A stretch of 64,000 bases of DNA from the NCBI RefSeq assembly GCF_023715105.1, contig NZ_JAMBNO010000011.1, positions 122,594 through 186,593 of the forward strand, written 5' to 3'. The stretch comes from Hydrogenophaga intermedia (GTDB taxonomy: Bacteria; Pseudomonadota; Gammaproteobacteria; Burkholderiales; Burkholderiaceae_C). Shown here piece by piece: positions 39,420-50,845 of this stretch. The position numbers and the translations under genes are program-made. How positions within the stretch are numbered: the first letter of the stretch is position 1; each line of letters opens with the position of its first letter. The notes beneath the pieces were generated by a model. The model ran no database searches. It saw only the letters and a list, made by a program, of their open reading frames with translations, and was not told where the DNA came from.

Positions 39420-39968
39420 ATGGCCCTGAGTCGCCCCAAACAACCCGAGTTGCTGCGCGCCCGCATCCTCGAAGCCGCACAAGGCGTGTTGCTCGACGAA
39501 GGCCTGGCCGCCGTCACGCACGACCGCGTGCTGGCGCGCACCGGGATCTCCAAGGGTGGGCTGCAGCATCACTTCCGCACCAAACAACTGCTGCTGGACG
39601 CGCTGTTCGATCAGCTCTTCGCCAGCTTCGTGGCGCAATACGAACTGGCGCTGGCGCAGGAGCCCGCCGGGCCGGCGCGGCGCATGCGCGCCTACGTGAA
39701 GGCCTCGCGGCGCAACGCGCTCGACGTTGCGCACAGCGGGCGCGCCACGGTGCTGCTGGCACTGGGGGACGAGCAGTACCAGGCGCGCTGGTCGCGGTTC
39801 CTGGACGAGACCCTGGCGCCCGACACACTCGACGGCGCCACCCTGCTCGCTTGCCGCCTCGCGGCCGACGGGCTGTGGTACAGCCTGGTGTTCGGGCCGG
39901 TGCCCAGCGCGGCCGAGGTGGACGCGGCGCTGCACCGCATCCTGCAACTCACCGAGGAACGGCCATGA
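39420..39968 (+). CDS. TetR family regulator of the adjacent SMR efflux gene
   Basis: 182 aa. The N-terminal domain LRARILEAAQGVLLDEGLAAVTHDRVLARTGISKGGLQHHFRTK is TetR type with the recognition helix SKGGLQHHF. The gene overlaps the SMR transporter gene by four bases (ATGA), and a palindrome sits at its own promoter, so it is probably a repressor of its own drug-efflux operon, relieved by cationic compounds (inference). Confidence 0.9.
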   Translation: MALSRPKQPELLRARILEAAQGVLLDEGLAAVTHDRVLARTGISKGGLQHHFRTKQLLLDALFDQLFASFVAQYELALAQEPAGPARRMRAYVKASRRNALDVAHSGRATVLLALGDEQYQARWSRFLDETLAPDTLDGATLLACRLAADGLWYSLVFGPVPSAAEVDAALHRILQLTEERP

Positions 39969-40309
39969 GCGCGTCGGCCTCGACCTACCTGCTGCTCGGC
40001 ATCGCGATCGTGGCCGAGGTCATCGCCACCACCGCGCTCAAGGCCGCCGATGGCTTCAGCCGCCTGGGGCCCAGCGTGGTTGTGGTGCTGGGCTATGCCA
40101 TTGCATTCGGCTGCCTCTCGTTCACGCTCAAGACATTGCCCACCGGGATCGCCTACGCCATCTGGTCGGGCGTGGGGATCGTGCTGGTGTCGGCCCTGGG
40201 CTGGTTCGTGCACCGCCAGGCGCTCGATGTGCCAGCATTGATCGGCCTGGGCCTGATCATCGCGGGCGTGCTGGTGGTCAACCTGTTCTCCCGCAGCGCG
40301 GCGCACTGA
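39965..40309 (+). CDS. Small multidrug resistance (SMR) efflux protein
   Basis: 114 aa, four membrane segments. The SMR signature AIVAEVIATTALKAADGF contains the essential membrane Glu at residue 18, and AYAIWSGVGIV is in helix three, as in EmrE/SugE. It exchanges protons for quaternary cations; single-component form, so it should work as a homodimer. Second gene of a TetR-controlled operon, ending in a clear terminator. Confidence 0.92.
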   Translation: MSASASTYLLLGIAIVAEVIATTALKAADGFSRLGPSVVVVLGYAIAFGCLSFTLKTLPTGIAYAIWSGVGIVLVSALGWFVHRQALDVPALIGLGLIIAGVLVVNLFSRSAAH

Positions 40310-40320
40310 ACGCACAAAAC

Positions 40321-40346
40321 GAAAGGCGCCCGAAGGCGCCTTTCTT
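40321..40346. terminator. Bidirectional terminator between SMR and gapA
   Basis: GAAAGGCGCC and GGCGCCTTTC form a 10-bp perfect stem with a CGAA loop between two convergent genes; short T runs follow on both strands. Confidence 0.85.
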
Positions 40347-40365
40347 GCGGGGGGCCGCGGCGGAA

Positions 40366-41397
<1,032 letters not shown>

Positions 41398-43455
41398 TCA
41401 CTGTTGGGCGAGCACGGCGCGCACCGTGTCGGCCACGTTCTGTTCGGTGAAGCCGAAGTGCTTGAACAGCACCGGCGCCGGGGCCGACTCGCCATAGGTG
41501 TCGATGCCCACCACGGCGGACACGCCGTACTTCCACCAACCGTCCGTGGCGCCCATCTCCACGGCCACGCGCGGCAGACCGGTGGGCAGTACGGCCTTCT
41601 TGTAGGCGACGTTCTGGCGGTCGAAGGTGGTGGTGGAGGGCATGGACACCACGCGCACCGCGATGCCATGCTCGCGGGCCAGCAGTTCCTGGGCCTTGAG
41701 CGCGAGCTGCACCTCGGATCCGGTGGCGATGATCACGCCCTGCGCCTTCTTCTTCAGGCCCACCTCGGCGGGCTCGGACAGCACGTAGGCGCCTTTGGCG
41801 ATGTCGCTCAGGTCTTTCTTGGGTGCGTAGGGCAGGTTCTGGCGCGACAGCAGCAGTGCCGTGGGCTTGTTGCGGTTCTCCAGCGCCACGGCCCAGGCGA
41901 TCGCAGTCTCCGCGGTGTCGGCCGGGCGCCAGACATCGAGGTTGGGAATCAGGCGCAGGCTGGCGGCGTGCTCGATCGACTGGTGAGTGGGACCGTCTTC
42001 ACCGAGGCCGATGGAGTCGTGCGTGAAGACGTGAATGACGCGCTGCTTCATCAGCGCGGCCATGCGGATGGCGTTGCGCGAGTAGTCGCTGAACGTGAGG
42101 AACGTGCCGCCGTACGGAATGAAGCCGCCGTGCAGGGCCACGCCGTTCATCACGGCGGCCATGCCGAACTCGCGCACGCCGTAATTGATGTGGCGACCCA
42201 GGCGGCCCTGGTGGTCGCGCACCACCTGGCCCGCAAGGTCGAAGCGCAGCGCGGGCGTGGACGCGGTGTTGGTGAGGTTGGAGCCGGTGAGATCGGCGCT
42301 GCCGCCGAGCAGCTCGGGCAGCGCGGCGGTGAAGTGCTCCAGCGCGAGCTGGCTGGCCTTGCGGCTGGCCACGGTCTCGGCCTTGGTGTGGGCCTGCACG
42401 GCGGCGTCCACCGCCACCTGCGCAAAGCGCTTGGGCAGATCGCCCTTCATGCGGCGCAGGAACTCGCTGGCGAGTTCGGGGTAGGCGGCGCGATAGGCGT
42501 CAAAGCGCTGGTTCCAGGCGGCTTCGGCGGCGTTGCCGGCGGCCTTGGCGTCCCAGGCGGCGTACACGTCATCGGGCACGACGAAGGGCTCGTGCGCCCA
42601 GCCCAGGGCGGCGCGCGTGAGCTTGATTTCTTCGGCACCCAGGGGCTCGCCGTGCGCCTTGGCGGTGTTGGCGCGGTTCGGGCTGCCCTTGCCGATCGCC
42701 GTCTTGCAGATGACGAGCGTGGGCGCGTCGGCCTGGCGGCGCGCATCGCCGATGGCGCGGTCCACGGCGTCCACATCGTGGCCGTCGATCGGGCCGATCA
42801 CGTTCCAGCCGCAGGCGGCGAAACGCAGGGCGGTGTTGTCGACGAACCAGGGCGTGACCTTGCCGTCGATGGAGATGCCGTTGTCGTCGTAGAGCGCGAT
42901 CAGCTTGTTGAGCTTCCAGGCGCCGGCCAGCGCCACGGCTTCGTGGCTGATGCCTTCCATGAGACAGCCATCGCCCAGGAAGACGTAGGTGTGGTGGTCG
43001 ACGATCTCGTGGCCGTCGCGGTTGAATTCGGCCGCCAGCAGCTTCTCGGCCAGTGCCATGCCCACCGCGTTGGTGATGCCCTGGCCCAGCGGGCCGGTGG
43101 TGGTCTCGACGCCCGGGGTGTGGCCGACCTCGGGGTGGCCCGCCGTCTTGCTGTGCAACTGGCGGAAGTTCTTCAGCTCCTGCATCGGCAGCGCGTAGCC
43201 CGTGAGGTGCAGCAGCGCATAGATGAGCATGGAGCCGTGGCCGTTGCTGAGCACGAAACGGTCGCGATCGGCCCACTGCGGGTTCACCGGGTTGTGCTTG
43301 AGGTGGCGCGCCCACAGCGCCACGGCGATGTCGGCCATGCCCATGGGGGCGCCGGGATGACCGGAGTTGGCGGCTTGCACGGCGTCCATGGACAGCGCGC
43401 GGATGGCGTTGGCCATGGTCAGGGGAGAGACGTTGACGACGGCAGAGTCGCTCAT
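41398..43455 (-). CDS. tkt: Transketolase
   Basis: 685 aa, thiamine diphosphate enzyme of the pentose phosphate pathway. Thiamine-binding [13 protein letters not shown] near residue 155, [11 protein letters not shown] near the start, and the central [13 protein letters not shown] all match. Length and motifs are those of TktA/TktB. Start ATG 43455. Upstream gene of the tkt-gap operon. Confidence 0.96.
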   Translation of the reverse strand: MSDSAVVNVSPLTMANAIRALSMDAVQAANSGHPGAPMGMADIAVALWARHLKHNPVNPQWADRDRFVLSNGHGSMLIYALLHLTGYALPMQELKNFRQLHSKTAGHPEVGHTPGVETTTGPLGQGITNAVGMALAEKLLAAEFNRDGHEIVDHHTYVFLGDGCLMEGISHEAVALAGAWKLNKLIALYDDNGISIDGKVTPWFVDNTALRFAACGWNVIGPIDGHDVDAVDRAIGDARRQADAPTLVICKTAIGKGSPNRANTAKAHGEPLGAEEIKLTRAALGWAHEPFVVPDDVYAAWDAKAAGNAAEAAWNQRFDAYRAAYPELASEFLRRMKGDLPKRFAQVAVDAAVQAHTKAETVASRKASQLALEHFTAALPELLGGSADLTGSNLTNTASTPALRFDLAGQVVRDHQGRLGRHINYGVREFGMAAVMNGVALHGGFIPYGGTFLTFSDYSRNAIRMAALMKQRVIHVFTHDSIGLGEDGPTHQSIEHAASLRLIPNLDVWRPADTAETAIAWAVALENRNKPTALLLSRQNLPYAPKKDLSDIAKGAYVLSEPAEVGLKKKAQGVIIATGSEVQLALKAQELLAREHGIAVRVVSMPSTTTFDRQNVAYKKAVLPTGLPRVAVEMGATDGWWKYGVSAVVGIDTYGESAPAPVLFKHFGFTEQNVADTVRAVLAQQ

Positions 43456-43589
43456 GCGGGGGACCTCGGGTGGAAGCGTGCGCAGCGCGGCCGCGGAATG
43501 CGGGCTGGCTTGGGGAAAACCCCGGATTTTAACGGTGCGCCCCAGGAGAGCACGGCAACGGGCCGGGCGGCTACAGTCATGCCCTGAAC

Positions 43590-44315
43590 ATGGCCACCGC
43601 AGCCCAAGCCATCATCCTTGCCGCCGGACGCGGCAACCGGATGCGACCGCTCACCGACCACACGCCCAAGCCATTGCTGGACGTGCAGGGCAAGCCACTG
43701 CTGCGCTGGCATGTCGATGCCCTTGCTTCGGCGGGCTTGCGGTCCCTCGTCATCAACACCGCCTGGCTCGGCGAGCAGATCCCGCGGTACTTCGGCAAGG
43801 TCCCGCTCGACGGTGGCGGGCAACGCCTGCACATCACCTACTCCGCCGAAGGCGAGGACTTCGGTTATGCGCTGGAGACCGCGGGCGGCATCGCGCGCGC
43901 GCTGCCCCTGCTGGACGAGGTGTTCTGGGTGGTGGCAGGCGACGTGTTCGCCCCCGGATTTCCGTTCGACCCCGGCGCGCTGCAGCGTTTCGCGCAGGGT
44001 GGACAACTCGCGCACCTGTGGCTGGTGCCGAATCCGACGCACAACCCGAGTGGCGATTTCGGTCTCTCCCCTGCGGGGCTCGCACTCAACGGCGGCGAGC
44101 CACGCTTCACCTACAGCACGATCGGCCTTTACCGACGTGCGCTCTTCGAAGCGCCATGGTGCGAGATCGTGCCGGGTAATCCGCAGGGCACCGCCGAGCC
44201 GCTGGCACCGCTGCTGCGCCGCGCCATGGATGCCCAGCGCGTGAGTGCCGAGCTGTACCACGGCCCCTGGGCCGACGTGGGCACGCCCGAGCGGCTGGAC
44301 GAACTCAACCGGTAG
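43590..44315 (+). CDS. murU: N-acetyl-alpha-D-muramate 1-phosphate uridylyltransferase MurU-like
   Basis: 241-aa nucleotidyltransferase. The N-terminal [32 protein letters not shown] is the NTP-binding signature, and it has the length and order of MurU, which makes UDP-MurNAc from MurNAc-1-phosphate in cell-wall recycling. A mannose-1-phosphate guanylyltransferase would be closely similar; MurU is favoured because an AmgK-like kinase, its pathway partner, is encoded 11 kb away next to lptD. In Pseudomonas the two genes are adjacent; here they are split. Confidence 0.78.
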   Translation: MATAAQAIILAAGRGNRMRPLTDHTPKPLLDVQGKPLLRWHVDALASAGLRSLVINTAWLGEQIPRYFGKVPLDGGGQRLHITYSAEGEDFGYALETAGGIARALPLLDEVFWVVAGDVFAPGFPFDPGALQRFAQGGQLAHLWLVPNPTHNPSGDFGLSPAGLALNGGEPRFTYSTIGLYRRALFEAPWCEIVPGNPQGTAEPLAPLLRRAMDAQRVSAELYHGPWADVGTPERLDELNR

Positions 44316-44377
44316 CGCGCGTGCGGCCGCGCGCAGCGGCGCCTGCGTTCAGGCAGATTGGCCGGCACAATGGTGCG

Positions 44378-45775
44378 ATGGACGCCACCACCCATTTCCG
44401 CATCTACGCCGAGCGCCGCGCGCGTCTGGCTTCGCAACTCGGCCCGGGCGGCATCGCCATCGTGCCCACGGCGCCGGAGCGGCCGCGCAACCGCGACAGC
44501 GATTTCCTCTTCCGGCACGACAGCTACTTCTACTACCTCAGCGGCTTCACCGAACCGAACGCGTGGCTCGTGATCACGGCCGAGGGCCGCGTCACGCTGT
44601 TCTGCCAACCCAAGGACCTGGAGCGCGAGATCTGGGATGGCATCCGTCTGGGCCCCGACGCGGCGCCCGGCGCGTTGGGCGTGGACGAGGCTTTCTCGTT
44701 CGCCGAGCTGGACCAGCGCCTGCCCGGGTTGCTGGAAAACCGTGCGGTCGTCTGGTATCCGTTCGCCACCCACGCGGGGCTTGAAGGCCGCATCGACGGC
44801 TGGCTGCAGAAGGTGCGCGCGCGCGTTCGCTACGGCGCGCTGTGCCCCGAGACCCAGCGCGACCTGTGCGCCCTGCTCGATGAGATGCGCCTCGTGAAGG
44901 ATGCGCACGAGCTGGCCATCATGCGCCGGGCTTCGCAGATCAGCGCGCGCGCCCACATCCGCGCCATGCAGCGCAGCGCCGCCATGCTGCGCGCCGGGCA
45001 GGACGTGCGCGAGTACCACCTGGACGCCGAGCTGCTGCATGAATTCCGCCAGGGCGGCTCGCAGTACCCGGCCTACGGCAGCATCGTGGCCGCGGGCGCC
45101 AACGCGTGCATCCTGCATTACCGCGCCGACACCGCGCCCATTCGCGACGGCGAGCTGGTGCTGATCGATGCCGGTTGTGAGCTCGATGGTTACGCGAGCG
45201 ACATCACGCGCACCTTCCCTGCCAACGGTCGCTTCAGCGGCCCACAACGTGCGGTGTACGAACTCGTGCTGGCCAGCCAGGACGCGGCCGTGGCCGCCAC
45301 CCGGGCCGGTGCGCGCTTCATCGATCCACACGAAGCCACGGTCAAGGTGCTCTCGCAAGGCCTGCTCGACCTCGGCCTGCTGGACAAGACCAAGGTGGGC
45401 ACGGTGGACGACGTGATCGCCAACCGCAGCTACTTTGCGTTCTACATGCACCGCACGGGCCACTGGCTCGGCATGGACGTGCACGACTGCGGCAGCTACG
45501 TGGAACCGGGTGAGGTCGGCAAGGCAAGCGAACGCAAGGACCCGCTGTCGGGCGAAATCATCAAGGATCGCCCAAGCCGCGTGCTGCGCCCGGGCATGGT
45601 GCTGACCATCGAACCCGGCCTCTACATCCGCCCGACCGAAGGCGTGCCGGAGCAGTTCTGGAACATTGGCATCCGCATCGAGGACGACGCGGTTGTAACC
45701 GCCGATGGCTGCGAGCTGATCACGCGCGATGTGCCGGTGGCCCCCGACGCGATCGAAGCGCTGATGCGCGGCTGA
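44378..45775 (+). CDS. pepP: Xaa-Pro aminopeptidase
   Basis: 465 aa. N-terminal aminopeptidase-P domain starting with the typical [15 protein letters not shown] and [16 protein letters not shown]-terminal M24 metallopeptidase with metal ligands in [18 protein letters not shown], the His of [13 protein letters not shown], and two Glu in TIEPGLY and GIRIEDD. Removes N-terminal residues from X-Pro peptides. CACAAT six bases before the ATG at 44378 suggests a leaderless transcript. Confidence 0.94.
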   Translation: MDATTHFRIYAERRARLASQLGPGGIAIVPTAPERPRNRDSDFLFRHDSYFYYLSGFTEPNAWLVITAEGRVTLFCQPKDLEREIWDGIRLGPDAAPGALGVDEAFSFAELDQRLPGLLENRAVVWYPFATHAGLEGRIDGWLQKVRARVRYGALCPETQRDLCALLDEMRLVKDAHELAIMRRASQISARAHIRAMQRSAAMLRAGQDVREYHLDAELLHEFRQGGSQYPAYGSIVAAGANACILHYRADTAPIRDGELVLIDAGCELDGYASDITRTFPANGRFSGPQRAVYELVLASQDAAVAATRAGARFIDPHEATVKVLSQGLLDLGLLDKTKVGTVDDVIANRSYFAFYMHRTGHWLGMDVHDCGSYVEPGEVGKASERKDPLSGEIIKDRPSRVLRPGMVLTIEPGLYIRPTEGVPEQFWNIGIRIEDDAVVTADGCELITRDVPVAPDAIEALMRG

Positions 45776-45793
45776 ATTCGGGCGGGCGGCACC

Positions 45794-46096
45794 TCACTGC
45801 AGCGTGCGGTGCTCCGGCAGGGGCGCGATTCCCGGACTGGGCATCTCAGCGCCCAGTTCCATCAGCCAGCGTGCGCTCAAGCGCCCCAGCAGCAGACGCA
45901 TGGGCGCGGACAGCGCGGGGTGCTGCGACAGCTCGGTGAGGTTGCTCACCACCTTGCCCACCATCAACTCGCGGTGCCGCACCGGGCCGCTGTGCTGGGC
46001 GCAGCCGGTCATGAGCGCCAGCGTGCCTGCCAGCAAGGCTTCGGTGGGCGGCAGGGCATATTCTTCGTCGGTGTGGCTCGAGAGCTTGCTTTTCAT
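45794..46096 (-). CDS. Conserved hypothetical protein beside bfr
   Basis: 100 aa, no signal or membrane segment beyond one hydrophobic helix ([17 protein letters not shown]). I do not recognise a functional family. It is divergent from bacterioferritin and the shared gap carries a Fur box, so expression may respond to iron. Confidence 0.6.
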   Translation of the reverse strand: MKSKLSSHTDEEYALPPTEALLAGTLALMTGCAQHSGPVRHRELMVGKVVSNLTELSQHPALSAPMRLLLGRLSARWLMELGAEMPSPGIAPLPEHRTLQ

Positions 46097-46126
46097 CGGA
46101 TGCTCCAGCGGTGAGATGGCGGCATC

Positions 46127-46156
46127 TTATGAGAACAATTCTCATTTGCATAGAAT
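46127..46156 (+). promoter_or_regulatory. Fur box and -10 of bfr
   Basis: ATGAGAA-CAA-TTCTCAT at 46129-46145 is a perfect 7+3+7 inverted repeat and matches the AATGAT/ATTCTCATT-type Fur site. TAGAAT at 46151-46156 is the likely -10. The site also lies just upstream of the divergent hypothetical gene. Confidence 0.8.
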
Positions 46157-46220
46157 CGACCCTGTTCGCAGGCGGGCCAGCCGCCACAATGCGGATTCCC
46201 TCACCGCGAAAGGAGCAGCC

Positions 46221-46697
46221 ATGAAAGGCGATGACAAGGCGATTGCGCACCTGCAGGCGCAACTCAAGAACGAGCTGACCGCCATCAACCAGTACTTCGT
46301 GCACTACCGCATGCTCAAGCACTGGGGCCTGGACAAGCTTGCGAAGAAGGAATACGAGGAATCCATCGGCGAGATGAAGCACGCGGACAAGCTGATGGAC
46401 CGCATCTTCATGCTCGACGGCCTGCCCAACCTGCAGGATCTCGGCAAGCTCAACATTGCCGAAGACGTGCCCGAGATGCTGCGCAGCGACCTGGCGCTCG
46501 AACGCGGCGCGCAGGCCACCATCAAGGACGGCATTGCGCATTGCGAATCGGTGCGTGATTACGTCTCGCGCGACCTTCTGCAGGACATCCTGGACGACAC
46601 CGAGGAGCACATCGACTTCCTCGAGACCCAGATCGAGTTGATCGACAAAGTCGGCCTGCCGAACTATCTGCAGAGCCAGATGGGCTCGGCCAGCTGA
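46221..46697 (+). CDS. bfr: Bacterioferritin
   Basis: 158-aa haem-containing ferritin subunit; 24 assemble into a shell storing iron. Ferroxidase ligands and Met haem ligand region are seen in [37 protein letters not shown] and [19 protein letters not shown] ribosome-binding site precedes ATG 46221. Bfd, which releases iron from Bfr, is encoded 100 bp downstream, each gene with its own Fur box. Confidence 0.96.
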   Translation: MKGDDKAIAHLQAQLKNELTAINQYFVHYRMLKHWGLDKLAKKEYEESIGEMKHADKLMDRIFMLDGLPNLQDLGKLNIAEDVPEMLRSDLALERGAQATIKDGIAHCESVRDYVSRDLLQDILDDTEEHIDFLETQIELIDKVGLPNYLQSQMGSAS

Positions 46698-46751
46698 GTG
46701 ACCCGGTGGCGGCGCCGCCCGTCGGGCGGTGCGTGTGAGCGCTTGTGGAAT

Positions 46752-46775
46752 GAATGCGATCCATTATCATTTGCA
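46752..46775 (+). promoter_or_regulatory. Fur box of bfd
   Basis: The segment holds GATCCATTATCATTTGC, close to the Fur consensus half ATTATCATT, 25 bp before the bfd start. Repression by iron would raise Bfd under iron starvation, the accepted logic for iron release from Bfr. Confidence 0.7.
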
Positions 46776-46798
46776 GGCGTTTCACCCAAGCCACTCCC

Positions 46799-47029
46799 AT
46801 GATCGTCTGCGTCTGCCACCGCGTCAGTGACAAAACCATCGCCCAATGCGCACGTTCGGGCATGGCGTTCGACGATATCCAGCTCGAGCTGGGCGTGGCA
46901 ACGCAATGTGGCCAATGCGAATGCAGTGCGCGCGCGCTGCATGCCGAATGCACCCCGGGCAACGCCGTGGCCCACCTTCAGCTGCACACCGCCGAACAGG
47001 CCCGTCTGGCGGCCGCGCAGGCCGCCTGA
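46799..47029 (+). CDS. bfd: Bacterioferritin-associated ferredoxin
   Basis: 76-aa [2Fe-2S] protein. The four Cys are in VCVCHRV and CGQCECSA, with the CxC...CxxC spacing of Bfd. It docks on bacterioferritin and reduces stored ferric iron. ATG 46799 gives the normal N-terminus MIVCVCHRV. Confidence 0.94.
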   Translation: MIVCVCHRVSDKTIAQCARSGMAFDDIQLELGVATQCGQCECSARALHAECTPGNAVAHLQLHTAEQARLAAAQAA

Positions 47030-47034
47030 ACGCC

Positions 47035-47053
47035 GGCCCGCCCATGGCGGGCC
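47035..47053 (+). terminator. Hairpin after bfd
   Basis: GGCCCGCC and GGCGGGCC pair perfectly around CAT, six bases after the bfd stop. No T-run follows, so termination may be weak or Rho-assisted. Confidence 0.5.
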
Positions 47054-47189
47054 GAGCCGATTCCCTCCGTCGACGTCACAAGGCCTTCACCCGCAAGGCG
47101 GCTGGGCCATGCCCGGGTTTTCCCTGGGTGCGACTTAGAATGCGGATTCGCCTTTCGCATGGCAGAACGTACAACGGCCGGAGACAAGC

Positions 47190-49517
47190 ATGACCGCATC
47201 CAGCACCCCCGAAACGAAACGCGCCGAGCTGCGTCGCGCTGCGCTCGATTACCACGAGCGCCCGACGCCGGGCAAGGTCGCCATTGCCGCCACCAAGCCA
47301 CTGTCCAACCAGCGTGATCTGGCCCTGGCGTATTCACCCGGCGTGGCCGCGCCCTGCGAGGAGATCGTGGCCGACCCGGTCAACGCCTTCAAGTACACCG
47401 CGCGCGGCAATCTGGTGGCCGTCATCACCAACGGCACCGCGGTGCTGGGTCTGGGCGACATCGGCCCGCTAGCCGCCAAGCCGGTGATGGAGGGCAAGGG
47501 TGTGCTGTTCAAGAAGTTCTCCGGCATCGATGTCTTCGACATCGAGATCGCCGAGAAGGACCCGGACAAGCTGGTCGAGATCATCGCGTCGCTTGAGCCC
47601 ACCTTTGGCGGCATCAACCTCGAGGACATCAAGGCGCCCGATTGTTTTTACGTCGAGCGCAAGCTGCGCGAGCGCATGAAGATCCCGGTCTTCCACGACG
47701 ACCAGCACGGCACCGCCATCGTGGTGGGGGCGGCCATCCTCAACGGCCTGAAGGTCGTCGGCAAGGACATCAAGCAGGTCAAGCTCGTCACCTCGGGCGC
47801 CGGCGCCGCGGCGCTGGCCTGCCTGAACCTGCTGGTCAAGATCGGCCTGCCCCGCGAGAACATCTGGGTGACCGACCTCGCCGGTGTGGTCTATGAAGGC
47901 CGCACCGAGTTGATGGACGAGGACAAGGTGCAATTCGCACAGAAGACGTCGGCGCGCAAGCTGGGCGACGTGATCGCCGGCGCCGACATCTTCCTGGGTC
48001 TGTCGGCCGGCGGCGTGCTCAAGCCGGAGATGGTGAAGTCGATGGCGCCGAATCCGCTGATCCTCGCGCTGGCCAACCCCACCCCCGAGATCCTGCCGGA
48101 GGAGGTGAAGGCGGTGCGAGACGATGCCATCATGGCCACGGGCCGCACCGACTACCCGAACCAGGTCAACAACGTCCTGTGCTTCCCGTACATCTTCCGC
48201 GGCGCGCTCGATTCGGGCGCGACCACCATCACCGACGAGATGGAGATCGCAGCGGTACACGCCATTGCCGAGCTCGCGCAGGCCGAGCAGAGCGAAGTCG
48301 TCGCCGCTGCCTACGCAGGTGAGAAGCTGGCCTTCGGTCCCGAGTACCTGATCCCAAAGCCCTTCGATCCGCGGCTGATGATGAAGATCGCACCCGCGGT
48401 GGCCCAGGCCGCGGCCGACAGCGGTGTGGCGCTGCGCCCTGTCACTGACATGGCGGCCTACCGCGAGCGGCTGCAGAGTTTCGTGTTCGCCTCGGGCACG
48501 GTCATGAAGCCGATCTTCTCGGCCGCCAAGCTGGCCACCCGCAAACGCGTGGCCTACGCGGAGGGCGAGGAGGAGCGGGTGCTGCGCGCCTGCCAGATCG
48601 TGGTCGACGAAGGCCTGGCACGGCCCACGCTGATTGGCCGCCCGGCCATCATCGCGCAGCGCATCCAGAAGTTCGGCTTGCGGCTGCAGGAGGAACTGGA
48701 CTACGACGTCGTCAACGTCGAGCAGGACGAGCGCTACCGCGACTTCTGGCAGACCTACCACCGCATGACCGAGCGCAAGGGCGTCACCCAGCAACTCGCC
48801 AAGATCGAGATGCGCCGCCGCCTCACGCTGATCGGCGCCATGCTGCTGCACAAGGGCGAGGTCGACGGCCTGATCTGCGGCACCTGGGGAAGCACCCAGG
48901 GCCACCTGCAGTACATCGACCAGGTGATCGGCAAGCGCGCCGGCGGCAGCCCCAGCACCGCGCAGGACGTGCGCATCTACGCCTGCATGAACGGCCTGAT
49001 GCTGCCCAACCGCCAGGTCTTCCTGGTCGACACCCACGTCAACCACGACCCGACGGCCGAAGAGCTGTGCGAGATCACGGTGATGGCGGCCGAGGAAATG
49101 GTGCGCTTCGGCATCCAGCCCAAGGTGGCCCTGCTGTCGCACTCCAATTTCGGCTCCTCCAATGAGCCTTCGGCCGTGAAGATGCGCCGCACACTGGACC
49201 TGCTGCGTGAGCAGGCCCCCTGGCTGGAGGTGGATGGTGAGATGCACGGCGACGTGGCGCTGGACCCCGACGCCCGCGCCGCGCTCATGCCCAACTCCAC
49301 GCTCAAGGGCGCGGCCAACCTGCTGGTGCTGCCCAACATCGACGCCGCCAACATCGCCTACAACCTGCTCAAGACCGCCGCCGGCGGCAACATCGCCATC
49401 GGCCCGGTGCTGCTGGGCGCCGCCCAGCCGGTCCACATCCTGACGCCCAGCGCGACCGTGCGCCGGATCGTCAACATGACAGCTCTCACCGTGGCCGACG
49501 CAAACGTTGCCCGATAA
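47190..49517 (+). CDS. maeB: NADP-dependent malic enzyme with phosphotransacetylase-like domain
   Basis: 775 aa. The first about 430 residues are the malic enzyme part ([52 protein letters not shown]), which decarboxylates malate to pyruvate. The remaining about 340 residues resemble phosphate acetyltransferase, a domain that in MaeB has a regulatory rather than catalytic role and senses acetyl-CoA. ATG 47190 follows a GGAGA site. Confidence 0.96.
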   Translation: MTASSTPETKRAELRRAALDYHERPTPGKVAIAATKPLSNQRDLALAYSPGVAAPCEEIVADPVNAFKYTARGNLVAVITNGTAVLGLGDIGPLAAKPVMEGKGVLFKKFSGIDVFDIEIAEKDPDKLVEIIASLEPTFGGINLEDIKAPDCFYVERKLRERMKIPVFHDDQHGTAIVVGAAILNGLKVVGKDIKQVKLVTSGAGAAALACLNLLVKIGLPRENIWVTDLAGVVYEGRTELMDEDKVQFAQKTSARKLGDVIAGADIFLGLSAGGVLKPEMVKSMAPNPLILALANPTPEILPEEVKAVRDDAIMATGRTDYPNQVNNVLCFPYIFRGALDSGATTITDEMEIAAVHAIAELAQAEQSEVVAAAYAGEKLAFGPEYLIPKPFDPRLMMKIAPAVAQAAADSGVALRPVTDMAAYRERLQSFVFASGTVMKPIFSAAKLATRKRVAYAEGEEERVLRACQIVVDEGLARPTLIGRPAIIAQRIQKFGLRLQEELDYDVVNVEQDERYRDFWQTYHRMTERKGVTQQLAKIEMRRRLTLIGAMLLHKGEVDGLICGTWGSTQGHLQYIDQVIGKRAGGSPSTAQDVRIYACMNGLMLPNRQVFLVDTHVNHDPTAEELCEITVMAAEEMVRFGIQPKVALLSHSNFGSSNEPSAVKMRRTLDLLREQAPWLEVDGEMHGDVALDPDARAALMPNSTLKGAANLLVLPNIDAANIAYNLLKTAAGGNIAIGPVLLGAAQPVHILTPSATVRRIVNMTALTVADANVAR

Positions 49518-49528
49518 GACCCGAAACC

Positions 49529-49603
49529 AAAGCAAGCGCACACTAATTCATACGGATAGCCCTGGGGGGTAGTGCCCACTTTTTGGGCAGCGGCTTGCTT
49601 TTT
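49529..49603 (+). terminator. Compound hairpin terminator of maeB
   Basis: AAAGCAAGC (49529-49537) pairs with GCTTGCTTT (49593-49601), enclosing an inner TGCCC/GGGCA hairpin (49573-49589), and a five-T run follows the outer arm. An unusual, branched terminator. Confidence 0.55.
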
Positions 49604-49640
49604 GACCCGGGTTAGGGCACACTCTCGCGCTTGTATTTCA

Positions 49641-49675
49641 GGGTTAACCCCAGCGTCATGGACATGGGTTAACCC
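49641..49675 (+). promoter_or_regulatory. Tandem GGGTTAACCC operator-like palindromes
   Basis: Two exact copies of the perfect palindrome GGGTTAACCC (49641-49650 and 49666-49675), 25 bp centre to centre, stand 23-57 bp before the ribonuclease start. The spacing is about two and a half helical turns. No regulator is encoded nearby, so the cognate protein is unknown. Confidence 0.6.
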
Positions 49676-49697
49676 GCATCAGGAGCAAGCCAACCTC

Positions 49698-50126
49698 ATG
49701 GATCCGCGGCGCGTCCGCCCGCATCGGGGAAAGGGCAAAGCCGGGTTTCTGGCGGCGCTGACGGCCACGTTGGTCGCCGCTGCAGGCACCTTTTTGGTGC
49801 AAGCCCGCGGCCCCGAACTCCAGGCGTTCGAGACGCCGGCGGCCGTGTCGGTATCGGCCCTGCCAACGCAGGGTCAGCAGGTGATGGGCCAGATCTCGCA
49901 AGGGGGGCCCTTTCGCTACGAGAAAGACGGCACCGTCTTCTTCAACCGCGAGGGCCTGCTGCCCCGACAGAAGCGAGGCTACTACCGGGAATACACCGTG
50001 CCGACACCGGGGCTGCCCCATCGGGGCGCCCGGCGGATCGTTTGTGGCGGCGAGCAACCCAGGGCTCCTGATGCCTGTTATTACACCGAGGACCACTACG
50101 CGAGCTTCAGACTCATCGTGCAGTGA
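49698..50126 (+). CDS. Secreted or membrane-anchored barnase-type guanyl-specific ribonuclease
   Basis: 142 aa. A hydrophobic signal segment (GFLAALTATLVAAAGTFLV) is followed, after a linker, by a small RNase domain of the barnase/RNase T1 superfamily. The catalytic Glu lies in YYREYTVPTPG, the Arg in RGARRIVCGG and the His in EDHYASFRLI, in the correct order. Cys in VCGG and DACYY may form a disulphide, as expected outside the cytoplasm. ATG 49698 lies after an AGGAG site. A barstar-like inhibitor gene follows 53 bp later. Confidence 0.85.
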   Translation: MDPRRVRPHRGKGKAGFLAALTATLVAAAGTFLVQARGPELQAFETPAAVSVSALPTQGQQVMGQISQGGPFRYEKDGTVFFNREGLLPRQKRGYYREYTVPTPGLPHRGARRIVCGGEQPRAPDACYYTEDHYASFRLIVQ

Positions 50127-50179
50127 CCCTCGACAAGGCGACCGGTATTTCAACTTTGACTGTGGAAAGAGACGCGGAG

Positions 50180-50722
50180 ATGGACACGCCACTTCGTAAT
50201 GTGCGACCCAACATCGTTCAGTCGATTCGCGCCTATGGCGTGAAGGACCTGCAGGCGGCGGCCGAGCAACTCGGTCACCACTTCCTCTACGCCAACCTGG
50301 CCAAGGCGCAGAGCAAGCAAGACGTGCTCGAACTGATCGCTGCCCAGTACACACTGCCGCCGCACTTCGGCAAGAACTTCGACGCCCTGTACGACTGCAT
50401 GACCGACATGGTCCACAAGTCGGGGCCGCAGACCGGCTTCATCGTGGTGCTCGAGCACATCCCCGCACACAGCAAGTTCGACAAGGAAGCGCGCGAGCAG
50501 CTGCTCGACATCTTCCGCGACACCGCCGAGTACTGGGCCGAGCGCAAGATCCCGTTCCGCTGCTTCTACTCGTTCTCGGTGGCGCGCAGCCCCAAGGGCG
50601 AGGAGCCGATCGAGGTGCAGGACGAAGAGCCCATGCCCACCGACAAGATCCTGGACGTGAGCCCGATGGCGCTGCGCATGAGCAGCCCGTTCAATGCGGG
50701 CTACTGGCTGGCGGCTGCTTGA
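50180..50722 (+). CDS. Barstar-like ribonuclease inhibitor family protein
   Basis: 180 aa. The barstar core is visible as LPPHFGKNFDALYDCMTD, whose NFDAL loop and Asp contact the RNase active site in barnase-barstar, and as a C-terminal beta strand FYSFSVA. Protein is longer than classical barstar (90 aa) through extra N- and C-terminal parts. No signal peptide, so it should stay in the cytoplasm and neutralise RNase that fails export. ATG 50180; a GTG at 50123 overlapping the previous stop is an alternative start. Confidence 0.82.
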   Translation: MDTPLRNVRPNIVQSIRAYGVKDLQAAAEQLGHHFLYANLAKAQSKQDVLELIAAQYTLPPHFGKNFDALYDCMTDMVHKSGPQTGFIVVLEHIPAHSKFDKEAREQLLDIFRDTAEYWAERKIPFRCFYSFSVARSPKGEEPIEVQDEEPMPTDKILDVSPMALRMSSPFNAGYWLAAA

Positions 50723-50727
50723 TCTGA

Positions 50728-50773
50728 CCCACCCCCGCGCCGCGCCTGACGGCGCGTCACCCCCTCAAGGGGG
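50728..50773. repeat. GC-rich palindromic spacer
   Basis: Contains CCCCCTCAAGGGGG and GCGCCGCGCCTGACGGCGCG-like inverted repeats between convergent genes, comparable to the spacer at 29790-29846. Confidence 0.4.
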
Positions 50774-50819
50774 CGGCACCGACGGACTGGCAGAGCCAGA
50801 TCCGTGGTGCCACTGGCTG

Positions 50820-50845
50820 AGCCCCGACACCTGTCGGGGCTTTTT
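50820..50845 (+). terminator. Intrinsic terminator of the RNase/barstar operon
   Basis: AGCCCCGAC and GTCGGGGCT form a 9-bp stem around an ACCT loop, followed by TTTTT on the plus strand. It abuts the stop of the convergent rsmA. Confidence 0.88.
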
